From Pseudobdellovibrionaceae bacterium (GTDB taxonomy: Bacteria > Bdellovibrionota > Bdellovibrionia > Bdellovibrionales > UBA1609), in NCBI GenBank assembly GCA_020635075.1, contig JACKAM010000004.1, positions 490,055 to 554,054 on the forward strand: DNA of 64,000 nucleotides, read 5' to 3'. Both the position numbers and the translations under genes were made by a program. The stretch's first letter is position 1, and the number at the start of each line of letters is the position of its first letter. Below the pieces are notes generated by a model. That model made no database searches, was not told the DNA's origin, and was given only the letters and a program-made list of their open reading frames with translations. Below, in pieces: positions 17,553-26,813 of the stretch.

Positions 17553-18869
17553 TTAAAGCTGGGAATCTGGACTTTGGACCTTTACCCGCGGCCCTTGCCG
17601 GCGGGAAGAGGCAGGCTTTGGGCGCTCATAAAGACCAGTGGAAAAAAGGGTGCGCCGATAGGCCTCAATTGTTTCCTTAACCATCTTTTCCATATCGAAC
17701 AGGTTAAGGATCTTGTTGCGCGCACTTTCACCAATCTCCCGAGCTGGCAGTTGATCGGAAAACACCTGTATCAACAGCGTGCTGAGTGAGTGAACATCGG
17801 CCGGGCGAACCAGAAATCCATCGCGACCATCTTCGACGATGGTACCCATGGGACTGACCTCAGAACCAATGATGACTTTCTTTTGGGCCATGGCTTCCAG
17901 CAGGCTTGGTTCAAATCCCGAGGTGCGGGAACTGATATTTACAAATACATCGGCCAAAGCAATGTAGTCAGGCAGGGCCGTATTAGGAATCGCGCCAGTG
18001 AAAATAACTTTGCTTCCCAGGGCTAGGCACAACATTTCGTACTCGATATCCTTTTTCAAAGGGCCGTGGCCGACAATAATGAGTCGACTTGAAGGTTTCT
18101 TGACTGCGACTTTTTCAAAGGCCCTCAGCAAATTTCGCATCTCCCCGATTTCGGTCATATCCGTAATAGTCACCACCGTGTGGGCATTTCCGGGGAGGCC
18201 CAACTTTTTTCTCAACTCGTCCGACTTTTCCCGAGGTGACAAATCTGTTATTTCGATGCCGTAGGGAACCCGATAGGTCCTCATTTCGGGATACAAATAG
18301 TATCGCTCCAGGGCAATGGATTGCTGAGGGCTAGTGACAAAGACAGCGTCCGCCGTATTCAGCAGAGGACGATCCTGACCATAATAGCTCACCAGATATT
18401 TGGATCCGACAAGCACCGCAGTTCGCAAGACTGAGGTCACTGTTTCCTGAGCCAAGCCCATAAGAGCAAACAGCTCTGCCATATGGGTGGCGTCCACGTC
18501 ATAGGCCATGGCCACCTTGAGTTGTTTGCGTTTTTTGCCAATCAAATACCCACTGCGATCAATGCTGTGAACAATGTGAAAAGGTCGTTCATGGTGGAGA
18601 GAAATAAACTTATTGCGCACCAATTCTGGAAACTGGTCGAGAGTGTGATATGTCCCTTCACCCAAGAAGAATGCCATCACATCATCCTGCAGGATCTCCT
18701 TTTTGCCCTGGGGATTTTTCCAGGACAGCACGGTCACTTTATGGCCGCTTTCAGCGAGGCGTCGAGCAATGGGCCAAAGAAAGCCATGATCGGCAGCGCG
18801 CCCCAAAATCGGGAATTTCCGTGAGACAAGGCAAATATTGAGTTTTTCCGGCAGAGGAAGTTTAGGCAT
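17553..18869 (-). CDS. GT4-type glycosyltransferase
   Basis: A 438-residue GT-B fold enzyme. The acceptor-side N-terminal half begins NICLVSRKFPILGRA and the donor-side half contains SSRLIIVGHGPLKKDIE, KVIFTGAIPN, and the E-x7-E nucleotide-sugar motif in FEPSLLEAMAQKKVIIGSE. It probably adds a sugar to a cell-surface polysaccharide or LPS; donor and acceptor cannot be read from the sequence. It is the only gene of its strand here, with about 235 bp of intergenic DNA before the HU gene, in which I see nothing else definite. Confidence 0.8.
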   Translation of the reverse strand: MPKLPLPEKLNICLVSRKFPILGRAADHGFLWPIARRLAESGHKVTVLSWKNPQGKKEILQDDVMAFFLGEGTYHTLDQFPELVRNKFISLHHERPFHIVHSIDRSGYLIGKKRKQLKVAMAYDVDATHMAELFALMGLAQETVTSVLRTAVLVGSKYLVSYYGQDRPLLNTADAVFVTSPQQSIALERYYLYPEMRTYRVPYGIEITDLSPREKSDELRKKLGLPGNAHTVVTITDMTEIGEMRNLLRAFEKVAVKKPSSRLIIVGHGPLKKDIEYEMLCLALGSKVIFTGAIPNTALPDYIALADVFVNISSRTSGFEPSLLEAMAQKKVIIGSEVSPMGTIVEDGRDGFLVRPADVHSLSTLLIQVFSDQLPAREIGESARNKILNLFDMEKMVKETIEAYRRTLFSTGLYERPKPASSRRQGPRVKVQSPDSQL

Positions 18870-18993
18870 TAAATTTTGGACACCCTGTAAAAAAGAAACC
18901 TATTGAGTGCTAGTATGCCACTAGCCTGGACAGATCGCAATTCGATCCGCAGAATGAAAACCAATCTCTTGAATACGACCTAGGTCAACTCAG

Positions 18994-20139
18994 TTGAAAG
19001 GGCTTCCATTGGCAGAATCACCGCTCATTCGTTTTCAGGGTCTGGCAAAAAATTTTGGCGGCCACAGAGTCCTGGATGGATTGTGCCTGGAGTTTGAACC
19101 CCATCTCATATACTCCCTGATTGGCGAAAGTGGCTGTGGGAAGACGACCTGTCTTCGCCTGATGAATGGCTTGGAGCGACCAACCGAGGGGCAAGTTTTT
19201 TACCGAGGAAAGGAACTGGACTATTCTTGCATTGTGGAGGTCCGCCGACAAATGGGTTATGCCATTCAGGGTAGTGCTTTGTTTCCCCATTATAATAGTC
19301 TGGACAACATTTCTCTCGTTGCTCGTCAGGCCGGTTGGGAAAAAAGGAGAATTCTGCGAAGAGCGGAAGAAGTGTTTGACCTGGTTCAGTTGGAGCCAAA
19401 AGAGTTTTTGTCCAAGCGCCCCAGGGAGATGAGTGGCGGACAACAGCAGCGGGTGAGTTTGGCCAGGGCCATTTTCATGGAACCTGATGTGCTGTTGATG
19501 GATGAGCCATTTGGCGCTCTCGACCCCATTACCCGTCGCGAGATCCAGGACGAGGTTTTGCGCCTGCAAAAACGCCTGGGACTGACAATCATCTTGGTGA
19601 CCCATGATTTAAATGAAGCCTTCAAAATGAGTGACCAGCTGATTTTGTTGAACGCCGGGAGGGTGGAGCAGTCTGGTCGCCCCAATACGCTACTGCTCAA
19701 ACCAAGTTCAGTATATGTGGAAGAGTTTCTTCACTCCCGCTCGGCCGGCCAACTGCTTGAGGATATTCTTGTTTACTCCGTCATGAATCCCGACCCATGG
19801 AAGGTCATTGAGCGAGGCAGGGGAGATTGGCAGCTTTGGAGGGGAGATGAGGAGATTGCCAGCTTTTCGTCCTGGCAGAATCTCTTGGCTAAGTTGAGAT
19901 CAGAGAAAGTTCAGTGGCTTTTTAAGGTCACCGAGATGGGTGGCTTTCTTGCCTTATGTGCTCCTAGTGAGGGTGAAGCCCCCCAATGGCTGTCTCAGAT
20001 AACCACCATTAACGAGAGGGATCATTTACTCAATGGACTGAAGCTCATGTTCCGTTCCCAACACGCGGTTTTACCGGTGGTGAGTGACGAAGGGACTTTA
20101 AAGGGGAGCATGAGTGAGGAGGCCATTCATGCACTGTAA
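18994..20139 (+). CDS. osmoprotectant-type ABC transporter ATP-binding protein
   Basis: A 381-residue ATPase of the ProV/OpuCA class. The Walker A motif is GESGCGKTT, the signature is MSGGQQQR, Walker B is VLLMDEP and the H-loop is ILVTHD. About 130 residues follow the ATPase domain, in the position of the regulatory region of OpuCA-type proteins. The next gene encodes the fused substrate-binding protein and permease and overlaps it by 11 bases. Glycine betaine, choline or carnitine are typical substrates; the actual one is unknown. Confidence 0.85.
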   Translation: MKGLPLAESPLIRFQGLAKNFGGHRVLDGLCLEFEPHLIYSLIGESGCGKTTCLRLMNGLERPTEGQVFYRGKELDYSCIVEVRRQMGYAIQGSALFPHYNSLDNISLVARQAGWEKRRILRRAEEVFDLVQLEPKEFLSKRPREMSGGQQQRVSLARAIFMEPDVLLMDEPFGALDPITRREIQDEVLRLQKRLGLTIILVTHDLNEAFKMSDQLILLNAGRVEQSGRPNTLLLKPSSVYVEEFLHSRSAGQLLEDILVYSVMNPDPWKVIERGRGDWQLWRGDEEIASFSSWQNLLAKLRSEKVQWLFKVTEMGGFLALCAPSEGEAPQWLSQITTINERDHLLNGLKLMFRSQHAVLPVVSDEGTLKGSMSEEAIHAL

Positions 20140-21637
20140 ATGGCTGACCACACTGGTTCTTATGATGGTTCTCCAATCTCAGGCGGCCATGGGTTCCGAT
20201 GTGATTCGTATTGGCTCAAAGAGATTTACTGAAAATTACATTCTCGCGGAGATTATGGCTCAGGTTCTGGAGGACAAAGGCTTCAAAGTGAAGAGAATGA
20301 GCGGATTGGGTGGCACTATGATTGCCTACTCAGCACTTCAGGCAGGTGAAATCGATGTTTATCCTGAATACACGGGCACCATTGTGCAAGCTATTCTTAA
20401 ACGGACGGAGAACTTGGCTTGGAACGATCTCCGAGATCAGCTAGATAAAACCCAAGGGCTCCTTTTGCTTAAACCTTTTGGTTTTAACAACACCTATGCA
20501 TTGGCTTTGCGAGGAAATCATCCCCATGAGGGAGATTTTAACAAGATCAGCGACTTGAGTGCTCACCAAGACCTGAAAGCAGTTTTCAGTCACGAATTTA
20601 TCAAGCGTTCTGATGGTTGGAGAGCACTGGAGAAGGTTTACTCACTGAGAATGGAAGTCAATGGTTTGGAGCACAACCTGGCTTATGATGCGCTGGCGGC
20701 AGGTCATGCAGACGTAATGGACGTCTACACCACGGATGCTAAGATCGAGAAGGCCGGCCTCAAGGTTCTGGAGGATGACAAAAGTTTTTTTCCCCTCTAT
20801 TTGGCCGCGCCTCTGGCGCGAAAGGGTTTGCCTGAGGGAGTTCGCCTCACACTTGAATCACTGGGAGGTCTAGTTGACGAGTCCACCATGATCAAGCTCA
20901 ACGCTCAGGCGGAATTGGGCCATTTGTCGTTTGCCGAAATTGCTCAGCAGTTTTTGATGGAAAAAGGCCTTATTAGGGAGAGTCGGCAGGTTTCCGGCCG
21001 GTGGGACCTCGCTCTGCTGATGAGAAGAACTGGGCGCCATTTGAGTTTGACCTTTCTGGCCATGTTTCTTGCCGCGTTTGTGTCCATTCCGTTGGGGGTG
21101 TTATTGTTTCGCCTACCTTCGCTTTGGGCTCGCCCGGTGTTGGTGGGAGCTGGGCTGTTACAAACGATTCCTTCAATTGCCCTTTTGGCTTTCATGATTC
21201 CCATATTTGGAATAGGGGTAAAGCCGGCAGTTATTGGACTATTTCTCTACAGTTTATTACCGATTCTAAGAAATACTTATTCGGCCCTTTCCTCCATCAA
21301 TCCCCAATTGCGTCTCGTGGCGCGAGGAATTGGTCTTTATCCCTTAGAAATTCTCCGTCTCGTCGAAATGCCTCTTGCTTTGCCGGTGATCCTAACGGGC
21401 TTGAGAACTGCAGCCGTTATCAACGTGGGGACCGCAACTCTTGCAGCATTTATTGGCGCCGGAGGCCTTGGTGAGCCGATCGTCACGGGATTGGCTTTGA
21501 ACGACCCAGGAGTTATCCTTCAGGGAGCCATACCTGCAGCCCTGTTGGCTGTAGCTGTTGAGTTGTTCTTTGATATTCTGGAGAAGCTCACCAATCAAAA
21601 ATATGGTCAAATCGAGGCAGGACCTGTCGCCAAATAG
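20129..21637 (+). CDS. fused substrate-binding protein and permease of the osmoprotectant ABC transporter
   Basis: ATG at 20129 is favoured: GAGGAGG lies six bases upstream and a good Sec signal peptide (HCKWLTTLVLMMVLQSQAAMG) follows. Residues about 25-290 form an OpuAC/ProX-type binding domain (IRIGSKRFTENYILAEIMAQ, EIDVYPEYTGT, AGHADVMDVYTTDAKI). The C-terminal 200 residues are a ProW-type permease with about five or six membrane segments and an EAA-like loop near RLVARGIGLYPLEILRLVEMP. In known fusions such as ProWX and OpuF the permease comes first; here the binding domain is first. The 3' end overlaps the convergent glycosyltransferase gene by 31 bases. Confidence 0.85.
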   Translation: MHCKWLTTLVLMMVLQSQAAMGSDVIRIGSKRFTENYILAEIMAQVLEDKGFKVKRMSGLGGTMIAYSALQAGEIDVYPEYTGTIVQAILKRTENLAWNDLRDQLDKTQGLLLLKPFGFNNTYALALRGNHPHEGDFNKISDLSAHQDLKAVFSHEFIKRSDGWRALEKVYSLRMEVNGLEHNLAYDALAAGHADVMDVYTTDAKIEKAGLKVLEDDKSFFPLYLAAPLARKGLPEGVRLTLESLGGLVDESTMIKLNAQAELGHLSFAEIAQQFLMEKGLIRESRQVSGRWDLALLMRRTGRHLSLTFLAMFLAAFVSIPLGVLLFRLPSLWARPVLVGAGLLQTIPSIALLAFMIPIFGIGVKPAVIGLFLYSLLPILRNTYSALSSINPQLRLVARGIGLYPLEILRLVEMPLALPVILTGLRTAAVINVGTATLAAFIGAGGLGEPIVTGLALNDPGVILQGAIPAALLAVAVELFFDILEKLTNQKYGQIEAGPVAK

Positions 21638-22719
21638 AGTCGACTCAAGACATTGACCGCATGATCCGTCATTTCATGAGAAGTTCTCAGGAGGTTTTCA
21701 TGTAGACGCTGGCGCATGACCTGGTTGTCCATCACCAATTCCAATTGTGCCGTCATTTCGGAAAATGGCCGGGAGCACACGCAGGCTGAGTGTTCGTGAT
21801 CCCAAGTGTAGGAATCATAGGTCGCCTGGGCTGTATTCATGACAATGGGCCTGGCGTAGGTGTGCCCGGCTTGAAGAGCCAGAGACGTTTGGAAAGACTC
21901 CAACTTTAGGGAGGCCGTTAATAGAACATCGGCCTCCTTAATCAAATCGGTAATCTGCATCACCTCAACTGGGCCAGTAAAGAACAAGCGATCAACTATT
22001 CCATGGGCTCCAAGTTGATTCCACCACTCACGGGCTTTTTTAAAGCCGAGATCATCCATTTGACCACCAATGACGAAATGCCAGTGGGGACGAGTGGGTA
22101 AGACCTGAATCGCCAACCTCAATGGTAGTTCTGGGTCTTCATGTTCAGTGAGTGGGCCGGGTACGAAGACATAAGGATTGAAGTCAGAGGGCAGAAGCCT
22201 TTCCGTAAAGGCAAAGGGTCGACGCCCGTCGAACAGGCGAAGGGTTTCGACCCAGGGTTGGCGTCCCGGCTGTGAGGTCAGGCGATGCCTTTGGTTCTCG
22301 TTGGCGACGGTAACTGCATCAAGAGCGGCTGACTGGAAGACCCACCCCCTCTCCGGCAATCGCCAAAAGGAAGCAATGACCTTCGGGCGAGGCAACATGG
22401 GAAAAGCACCTGGGGTCATGGGCAAGCTGTACCATAGGGAGCTGGGGCGGGGTGGAGGCAGAAGATGTAAAACCTCAGGTCGCCATTGTAGCCAAAGCGG
22501 AAACAGTCGAGGCATTTCCAGCAGGGACCAACGCTTGAAGATTTGCAGCACTTCAACTCGGTTATGGAACTGGGGAAAGTCCTGGTAAGGGTGGGGACCA
22601 GTGAGAATCTTAACCTCATGTTGACTCTCGGCCAGGGTATTCGCCAGGCGCCATCCGAGCAGGCTCTCCGGTTCAGGCGAGGGGGGAAGGTTAGGAGTGA
22701 CCAGTAAGACTCGTGCCAT
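21607..22719 (-). CDS. glycosyltransferase-like protein, GT-B fold
   Basis: A 370-residue protein that starts MARVLLVTPNLPPSPEPES, the usual N-terminal strand and loop of GT4 enzymes. It contains a donor-side half with HWHFVIGGQMDDLG, RLFFTGPVEVMQI and KEADVLLTASLKLESFQTSLALQAG, where the E-x7-E-like motif is degenerate. It is the last gene of the gdhA-pyrD-nudix operon (20 bp after the nudix gene). Activity is therefore less certain than for the gene at 17553. Confidence 0.65.
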   Translation of the reverse strand: MARVLLVTPNLPPSPEPESLLGWRLANTLAESQHEVKILTGPHPYQDFPQFHNRVEVLQIFKRWSLLEMPRLFPLWLQWRPEVLHLLPPPRPSSLWYSLPMTPGAFPMLPRPKVIASFWRLPERGWVFQSAALDAVTVANENQRHRLTSQPGRQPWVETLRLFDGRRPFAFTERLLPSDFNPYVFVPGPLTEHEDPELPLRLAIQVLPTRPHWHFVIGGQMDDLGFKKAREWWNQLGAHGIVDRLFFTGPVEVMQITDLIKEADVLLTASLKLESFQTSLALQAGHTYARPIVMNTAQATYDSYTWDHEHSACVCSRPFSEMTAQLELVMDNQVMRQRLHENLLRTSHEMTDHAVNVLSRLYLATGPASI

Positions 22720-22739
22720 GATCGCCTTAGCTTCCTTTG

Positions 22740-23153
22740 CTATTCGAGTGCTTCGCGAATTCTGGGTAAGACGGCTCGATTGGCTTCTGGCAATTCCAAC
22801 TTAGGCAACTCGCTTAGGGAGATCCAGCGCAGGTCTTGATGGTGGATGGGTTTTGGTTCGCCACGCCAGTAACAGACTTCAAAAAACATCAGCAGAATAT
22901 TCGTTTCCCCATAACGATGGCTGGAAACAAATTTGAGGTCGCCGACATCTGCTTCAATTCCCAACTCCTCCGAAAGCTCTCGCCGCAACGCTTTGATGGG
23001 ATCTTCTCCAGGCTCGACTTTTCCACCAGGGAACTCCCAAACTCCAGCCATGCTGGCTCCGGTTGGTCTCAACCCTACGAGAAGATCTCCATTTTTGCGA
23101 ATGAGCCCGGTGACTACCGGTATCCAGGTCGGGCGTTTCTTTTTTATGGCCAC
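22740..23153 (-). CDS. Nudix hydrolase, MutT-like
   Basis: A 137-residue protein with an exact Nudix box, G-x5-E-x7-REUxEExGU, seen as GKVEPGEDPIKALRRELSE followed by ELGI. It is preceded by the WEFPGG strand typical of MutT-type 8-oxo-dGTP or CTP pyrophosphohydrolases. It would hydrolyse a nucleoside diphosphate linked to another moiety; the exact substrate is unknown. It lies 3 bp after pyrD in a tight minus-strand operon. Confidence 0.88.
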   Translation of the reverse strand: MAIKKKRPTWIPVVTGLIRKNGDLLVGLRPTGASMAGVWEFPGGKVEPGEDPIKALRRELSEELGIEADVGDLKFVSSHRYGETNILLMFFEVCYWRGEPKPIHHQDLRWISLSELPKLELPEANRAVLPRIREALE

Positions 23154-23156
23154 CGG

Positions 23157-24185
23157 TTAACTCTTCAGGCCAGGGCTGAGAGCAGCCTGCTCAGCCACAT
23201 CTCTAAAAAAGAACGGACCACTAAAAATCAGTGAGGAATAAACCTGAACTAAGTTTGCTCCCATTTTGAGTCTCTCAAAAACATCTGCCGGACTCATGAC
23301 TCCACCAGAAGACACGATCAACTTGCCTTCCCTTCTGTCGCCAAGATAATTGACAGTTTGGGAAAGCATTTCCTTTGATCTCTTGGCCAAGGGAAGACCA
23401 GATACCCCTCCATCAGAGGGAAAGTGAAGACCTTCGCGCATGCCTAGGCTGGTGTTAGTCAAAATCCAGCCATCGATGTTGTGGTTTAGGGAAATTTCCA
23501 AAACCTTATTCAGCTCCTCGATCGTGATATCGGGGCTGATTTTTAATAGCAGTGGCGTTCCCTGGTCCGATGAGCGCGAGCCAAGAATCTCCTGATTAGC
23601 GCGGACCAGTGGTTCGAGAAATTTATTCAGATTATCAGGCTCCAGAAGCTCCCGAAGGCCCTCTGTGTTGGGGCTGCTAATGTTAATCACAAAAGCGTCA
23701 GCAAGGCCCGCAAGATGCTTCATGCAGTTGACATAGTCATCGGAAGCCCGATCCAAGGGAGTGGCCTTGTTTTTCCCAATATTAACGAAAATTGGTGTGA
23801 AGTGAGGCTGATAGAGAGACTTCAGTTGGCGCACGACATGTTCAACCCCGCGACTGGGAAATCCCATTTTGTTCCAGACGGCCTGCGCCCCTTTGTTTCG
23901 GTCCATCACTTTGCCACTGTGACCCTCTTGGGGCTTGGGCGTGACAGTGCCAACCTCAATAAAGCCAGCTCCCAGCGCCCACCAGCCGTCAATGCAATCG
24001 GCATTTTTGTCCACGCCTCCGGCAATGCCCAGTGGGTTGGTAAACTCCAGATCCCGCCATGCAAAAGGAGACCAGGTCAGCGTTTGCAGTGGTTTCATGC
24101 GACCGTAGGCCCTAAGAAACATAGGGCCTAGATTGTGAGCCGTTTGTGGAGGGATCCAAAGCCAGGGCTTGAGTTTTTCTACCAA
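23157..24185 (-). CDS. pyrD: dihydroorotate dehydrogenase (quinone), class 2
   Basis: A 342-residue PyrD. It oxidises dihydroorotate to orotate in pyrimidine synthesis, passing electrons to quinone at the membrane. FMN and substrate motifs are NPLGIAGGVDKNADCIDG, NKMGFPSRG, VNIGKNKATP and NISSPNTEGLRELL; the Ser in the last is the catalytic base of class 2 enzymes. An N-terminal helical extension for membrane contact is present. The start overlaps the gdhA stop by 7 bases. Confidence 0.95.
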   Translation of the reverse strand: MVEKLKPWLWIPPQTAHNLGPMFLRAYGRMKPLQTLTWSPFAWRDLEFTNPLGIAGGVDKNADCIDGWWALGAGFIEVGTVTPKPQEGHSGKVMDRNKGAQAVWNKMGFPSRGVEHVVRQLKSLYQPHFTPIFVNIGKNKATPLDRASDDYVNCMKHLAGLADAFVINISSPNTEGLRELLEPDNLNKFLEPLVRANQEILGSRSSDQGTPLLLKISPDITIEELNKVLEISLNHNIDGWILTNTSLGMREGLHFPSDGGVSGLPLAKRSKEMLSQTVNYLGDRREGKLIVSSGGVMSPADVFERLKMGANLVQVYSSLIFSGPFFFRDVAEQAALSPGLKS

Positions 24186-25435
24186 GCCTGCCCCCTCAAC
24201 AACATTGCCTTTTCAAGTCTCTGCAGTGAAACCGCCATTGCTGATACCCGCATATCTTGTTTGTTCTTGTCGGCAAAGTCCCACACCCGATCAAAGGAGC
24301 GGTACATGATTGTCCTCAGCTTACTGCGTACTTCTTCTTCTGACCAGAATAACCAGACAATATCTTGGACCCATTCAAAATAACTGACCACAACCCCCCC
24401 ACCGTTGGCGAGAATGTCGGGTACGACCAAGCATCCCTTTTTGTGAAGTTCGATGCTGGCACCGGCAGTCACTGGACCATTGGCACCCTCGACGATAATC
24501 CGGGCTTTGATTTTATCGACGTTTTCGAGTGTGATCACTCCATCAAGGGCGCAGGGGGCCAGTACGTCGACATCCAGTTCCAGCAGCGTATCGTTGGAGA
24601 TGGGTTCGGCTTCTGGAAAGCCCTTTATGAAGGATTTTTCCTTGGTGTAGCGAACCAAATCGCCAATGTTGATTCCATTGGGATTATAGAGGGCTCCGGA
24701 GACGTCACTGACGGCCACCACTTTTGCACCAACCGCATAGGCCTCAATCGCCGCATGCATCCCCACTTTACCAAAACCTTGAATAGCCACTGTACATTCA
24801 GAAAGCTTTCTTCCCTGGGTCTCAAGAGCCTTTTCGATGATGTAAACGACGCCCAAGCCAGTGGCGGAATCGCGACCTTGAGAACCACCAATTTCAACAG
24901 GTTTGCCAGTGACCACACCAGTCTGGGCATAGCCCATTTCCATGGAATAGGTGTCCAGCATCCAGGCCATGGTTTGCGAATCAGTTCCCACATCTGGTGC
25001 CGGAATATCCTTGTCAGGCCCGATGATGCCACTGATCTCAGTCGTGAATCGACGGGTCAGACTTTCGGCTTCGGATTTTGACAGGGCATGGGGATCCACT
25101 TGGATTCCCCCTTTGGCTCCACCTAGGGGTAGACCCAAAAGTGAATTTTTGAAGGTCATCAGAGCTGCAAGCCCCGCCACCTCACTGAGGGTGACAGAGG
25201 GGTGGTAGCGTAAGCCACCCTTGAAGGGGCCAAGCGTTTGGTTGTGTTGCACGCGATAGCCGGAAAAGATCTGGACATGTCCGTCATCCATTTTGACGGG
25301 AACACCAACGATCAGGGCTCTTCTCGGCGCTTTGAGGCGTTCGTGGACGTTTTGGTTGAGTTTAATCAGTTCAGCGGAATTATTGAGGATCTCCAGTACG
25401 TTGCGGTAGAGTGATCCGTCCGTTAAGCCTTCCAT
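24179..25435 (-). CDS. gdhA: glutamate dehydrogenase (Glu/Leu/Phe/Val family)
   Basis: A 418-residue enzyme of the hexameric GDH family. It interconverts glutamate with 2-oxoglutarate and ammonia. The substrate region is GPFKGGLRYHPSVTLSEV, the catalytic lysine lies in PLGGAKGGI, and the NAD fold is at VAIQGFGKVG. The IPAPDVGTDSQTMAWM segment is typical. Length and sequence resemble RocG/GudB-type NAD enzymes; a leucine dehydrogenase is less likely by length. GAGGAG lies nine bases before the ATG. First gene of the gdhA-pyrD-nudix-glycosyltransferase operon. Confidence 0.88.
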   Translation of the reverse strand: MEGLTDGSLYRNVLEILNNSAELIKLNQNVHERLKAPRRALIVGVPVKMDDGHVQIFSGYRVQHNQTLGPFKGGLRYHPSVTLSEVAGLAALMTFKNSLLGLPLGGAKGGIQVDPHALSKSEAESLTRRFTTEISGIIGPDKDIPAPDVGTDSQTMAWMLDTYSMEMGYAQTGVVTGKPVEIGGSQGRDSATGLGVVYIIEKALETQGRKLSECTVAIQGFGKVGMHAAIEAYAVGAKVVAVSDVSGALYNPNGINIGDLVRYTKEKSFIKGFPEAEPISNDTLLELDVDVLAPCALDGVITLENVDKIKARIIVEGANGPVTAGASIELHKKGCLVVPDILANGGGVVVSYFEWVQDIVWLFWSEEEVRSKLRTIMYRSFDRVWDFADKNKQDMRVSAMAVSLQRLEKAMLLRGQAW

Positions 25436-25650
25436 TTATTAGTTCTCCTCAGACATCTGTAGCGGAAGTTCATGAATCCTTAATTAACCCCCGAATCTGC
25501 ACCTGTTGTTCAGGAGTGACAATCAAAATCTTTTCACTTTGTTAACCACATAACTAGCAAAGTTTGCCTGGAAAAGGGCCTCTCGACGCGGCCCACTAGA
25601 CTTCTCCACAAAGGTGACTCTTGGGGCGATTGTGATATCTCTTTTTGCCT

Positions 25651-26691
25651 ATGAACGTCACAAGTGTCGAAGCGAATCAGCTCAAGCCCGCCCGGGAAAA
25701 AATTCTTGCTCATCTTGATCAGCTCAATGGTCGTCAAATCATTGTGGTTGGTGATTTGGGTTTGGACCAGTACGTAATGGGTGATGTTCGCCGCATAAGT
25801 CCAGAGGCCCCAGTTCCCGTCTTAGAAGTGAACCAAGAGGACCGGCGGTTGGGCTTGGCAACCAACGTTGCCCAAAATATTGCCAGCCTAGGTGGGATTC
25901 CGCTACTGGTGGGAGTTGTGGGTGCTGATCCGGCCTGCGAGGACCTGAAGAAGCTCCTGTTGGAAGCACGGGTTCCGGTTGACCATTTGATTGTGGATAA
26001 GGATCGCCCCACTACCCGTAAACTACGGGTGATGTCTGGCCACCACCACCTGGTGCGGGTCGACTATGAGCACCGTCGTTTCTTGTCCCGAGAAGTGGAA
26101 GATCAACTGTTGGCAAAGGTAGCCTCCTTGCTGCCGGGCGCCCAGGGCGTTGTTTTAGAAGACTATGCCAAAGGCGTGGTCAGCGAACGCTGTGTTCAGG
26201 AGATCGTGAAGCTCTGTCAGCAGGAGGGTAAGCCTCTGTTGGTGGATCCAAATCGACAAACTCCGGCCGAGTATTATCGTGGGGCCACATTGATGACGCC
26301 CAACCGAGACGAGGCCTATGATCTTTCAGGTTTGGAATTTGATGACCTTCGTGATCGTCCTGATTCCCTGTTTGCGGTGGGTGGCGCCTTAGTTAAGAAC
26401 CTGGGGCTTAAGAACTTAGTAATCACTGAAGGGAAGAAGGGCATGAGTCTGTTCGAAGGGGAAAGAGTCACCCAGCTTCCCACTTACGCCAGGCAGGTTT
26501 TCGACGTGACAGGGGCGGGTGACACAGTGATTGCCGCTCTGGCTCTGGCTTGGCTATCTGGTTTTAGTCTTTCAGAATCCTGTATTCTGGCCAACTTTGC
26601 GGCCGGGGTTGTGGTCGGCAAGGTGGGTTGTGTGCCCTGTAGCCAGGAGGAGCTGGTCGATTACATAAAAGAGCTTCATCCAGAGGCTTAG
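25651..26691 (+). CDS. hldA: PfkB-family kinase, HldE/RfaE kinase-domain type (heptose-7-phosphate kinase)
   Basis: A 346-residue ribokinase-fold protein. It has the N-terminal GDLGLDQYVMGDVRRISPEAPVPVLEV block that marks RfaE/HldE kinase domains, a NRDEAYDL region and the anion-hole motif DVTGAGDTVIAALAL. It would phosphorylate heptose-7-phosphate in the ADP-heptose route to LPS inner core. The nucleotidyltransferase half of HldE is absent, so this is the split form. A TTG at 25645 in frame is an alternative start. Divergent from gdhA. Confidence 0.82.
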   Translation: MNVTSVEANQLKPAREKILAHLDQLNGRQIIVVGDLGLDQYVMGDVRRISPEAPVPVLEVNQEDRRLGLATNVAQNIASLGGIPLLVGVVGADPACEDLKKLLLEARVPVDHLIVDKDRPTTRKLRVMSGHHHLVRVDYEHRRFLSREVEDQLLAKVASLLPGAQGVVLEDYAKGVVSERCVQEIVKLCQQEGKPLLVDPNRQTPAEYYRGATLMTPNRDEAYDLSGLEFDDLRDRPDSLFAVGGALVKNLGLKNLVITEGKKGMSLFEGERVTQLPTYARQVFDVTGAGDTVIAALALAWLSGFSLSESCILANFAAGVVVGKVGCVPCSQEELVDYIKELHPEA

Positions 26692-26813
26692 AATAAGCAT
26701 AAGTATCTAACAATAGGCTTCTTTTTATAGATATGAAATTTGCGGGGAAGAGGTGTTTTTCACCCCAAGATGTGATATTTCAATAGCTTCGCGCTACGCG
26801 TTAAAGTGAGAGT

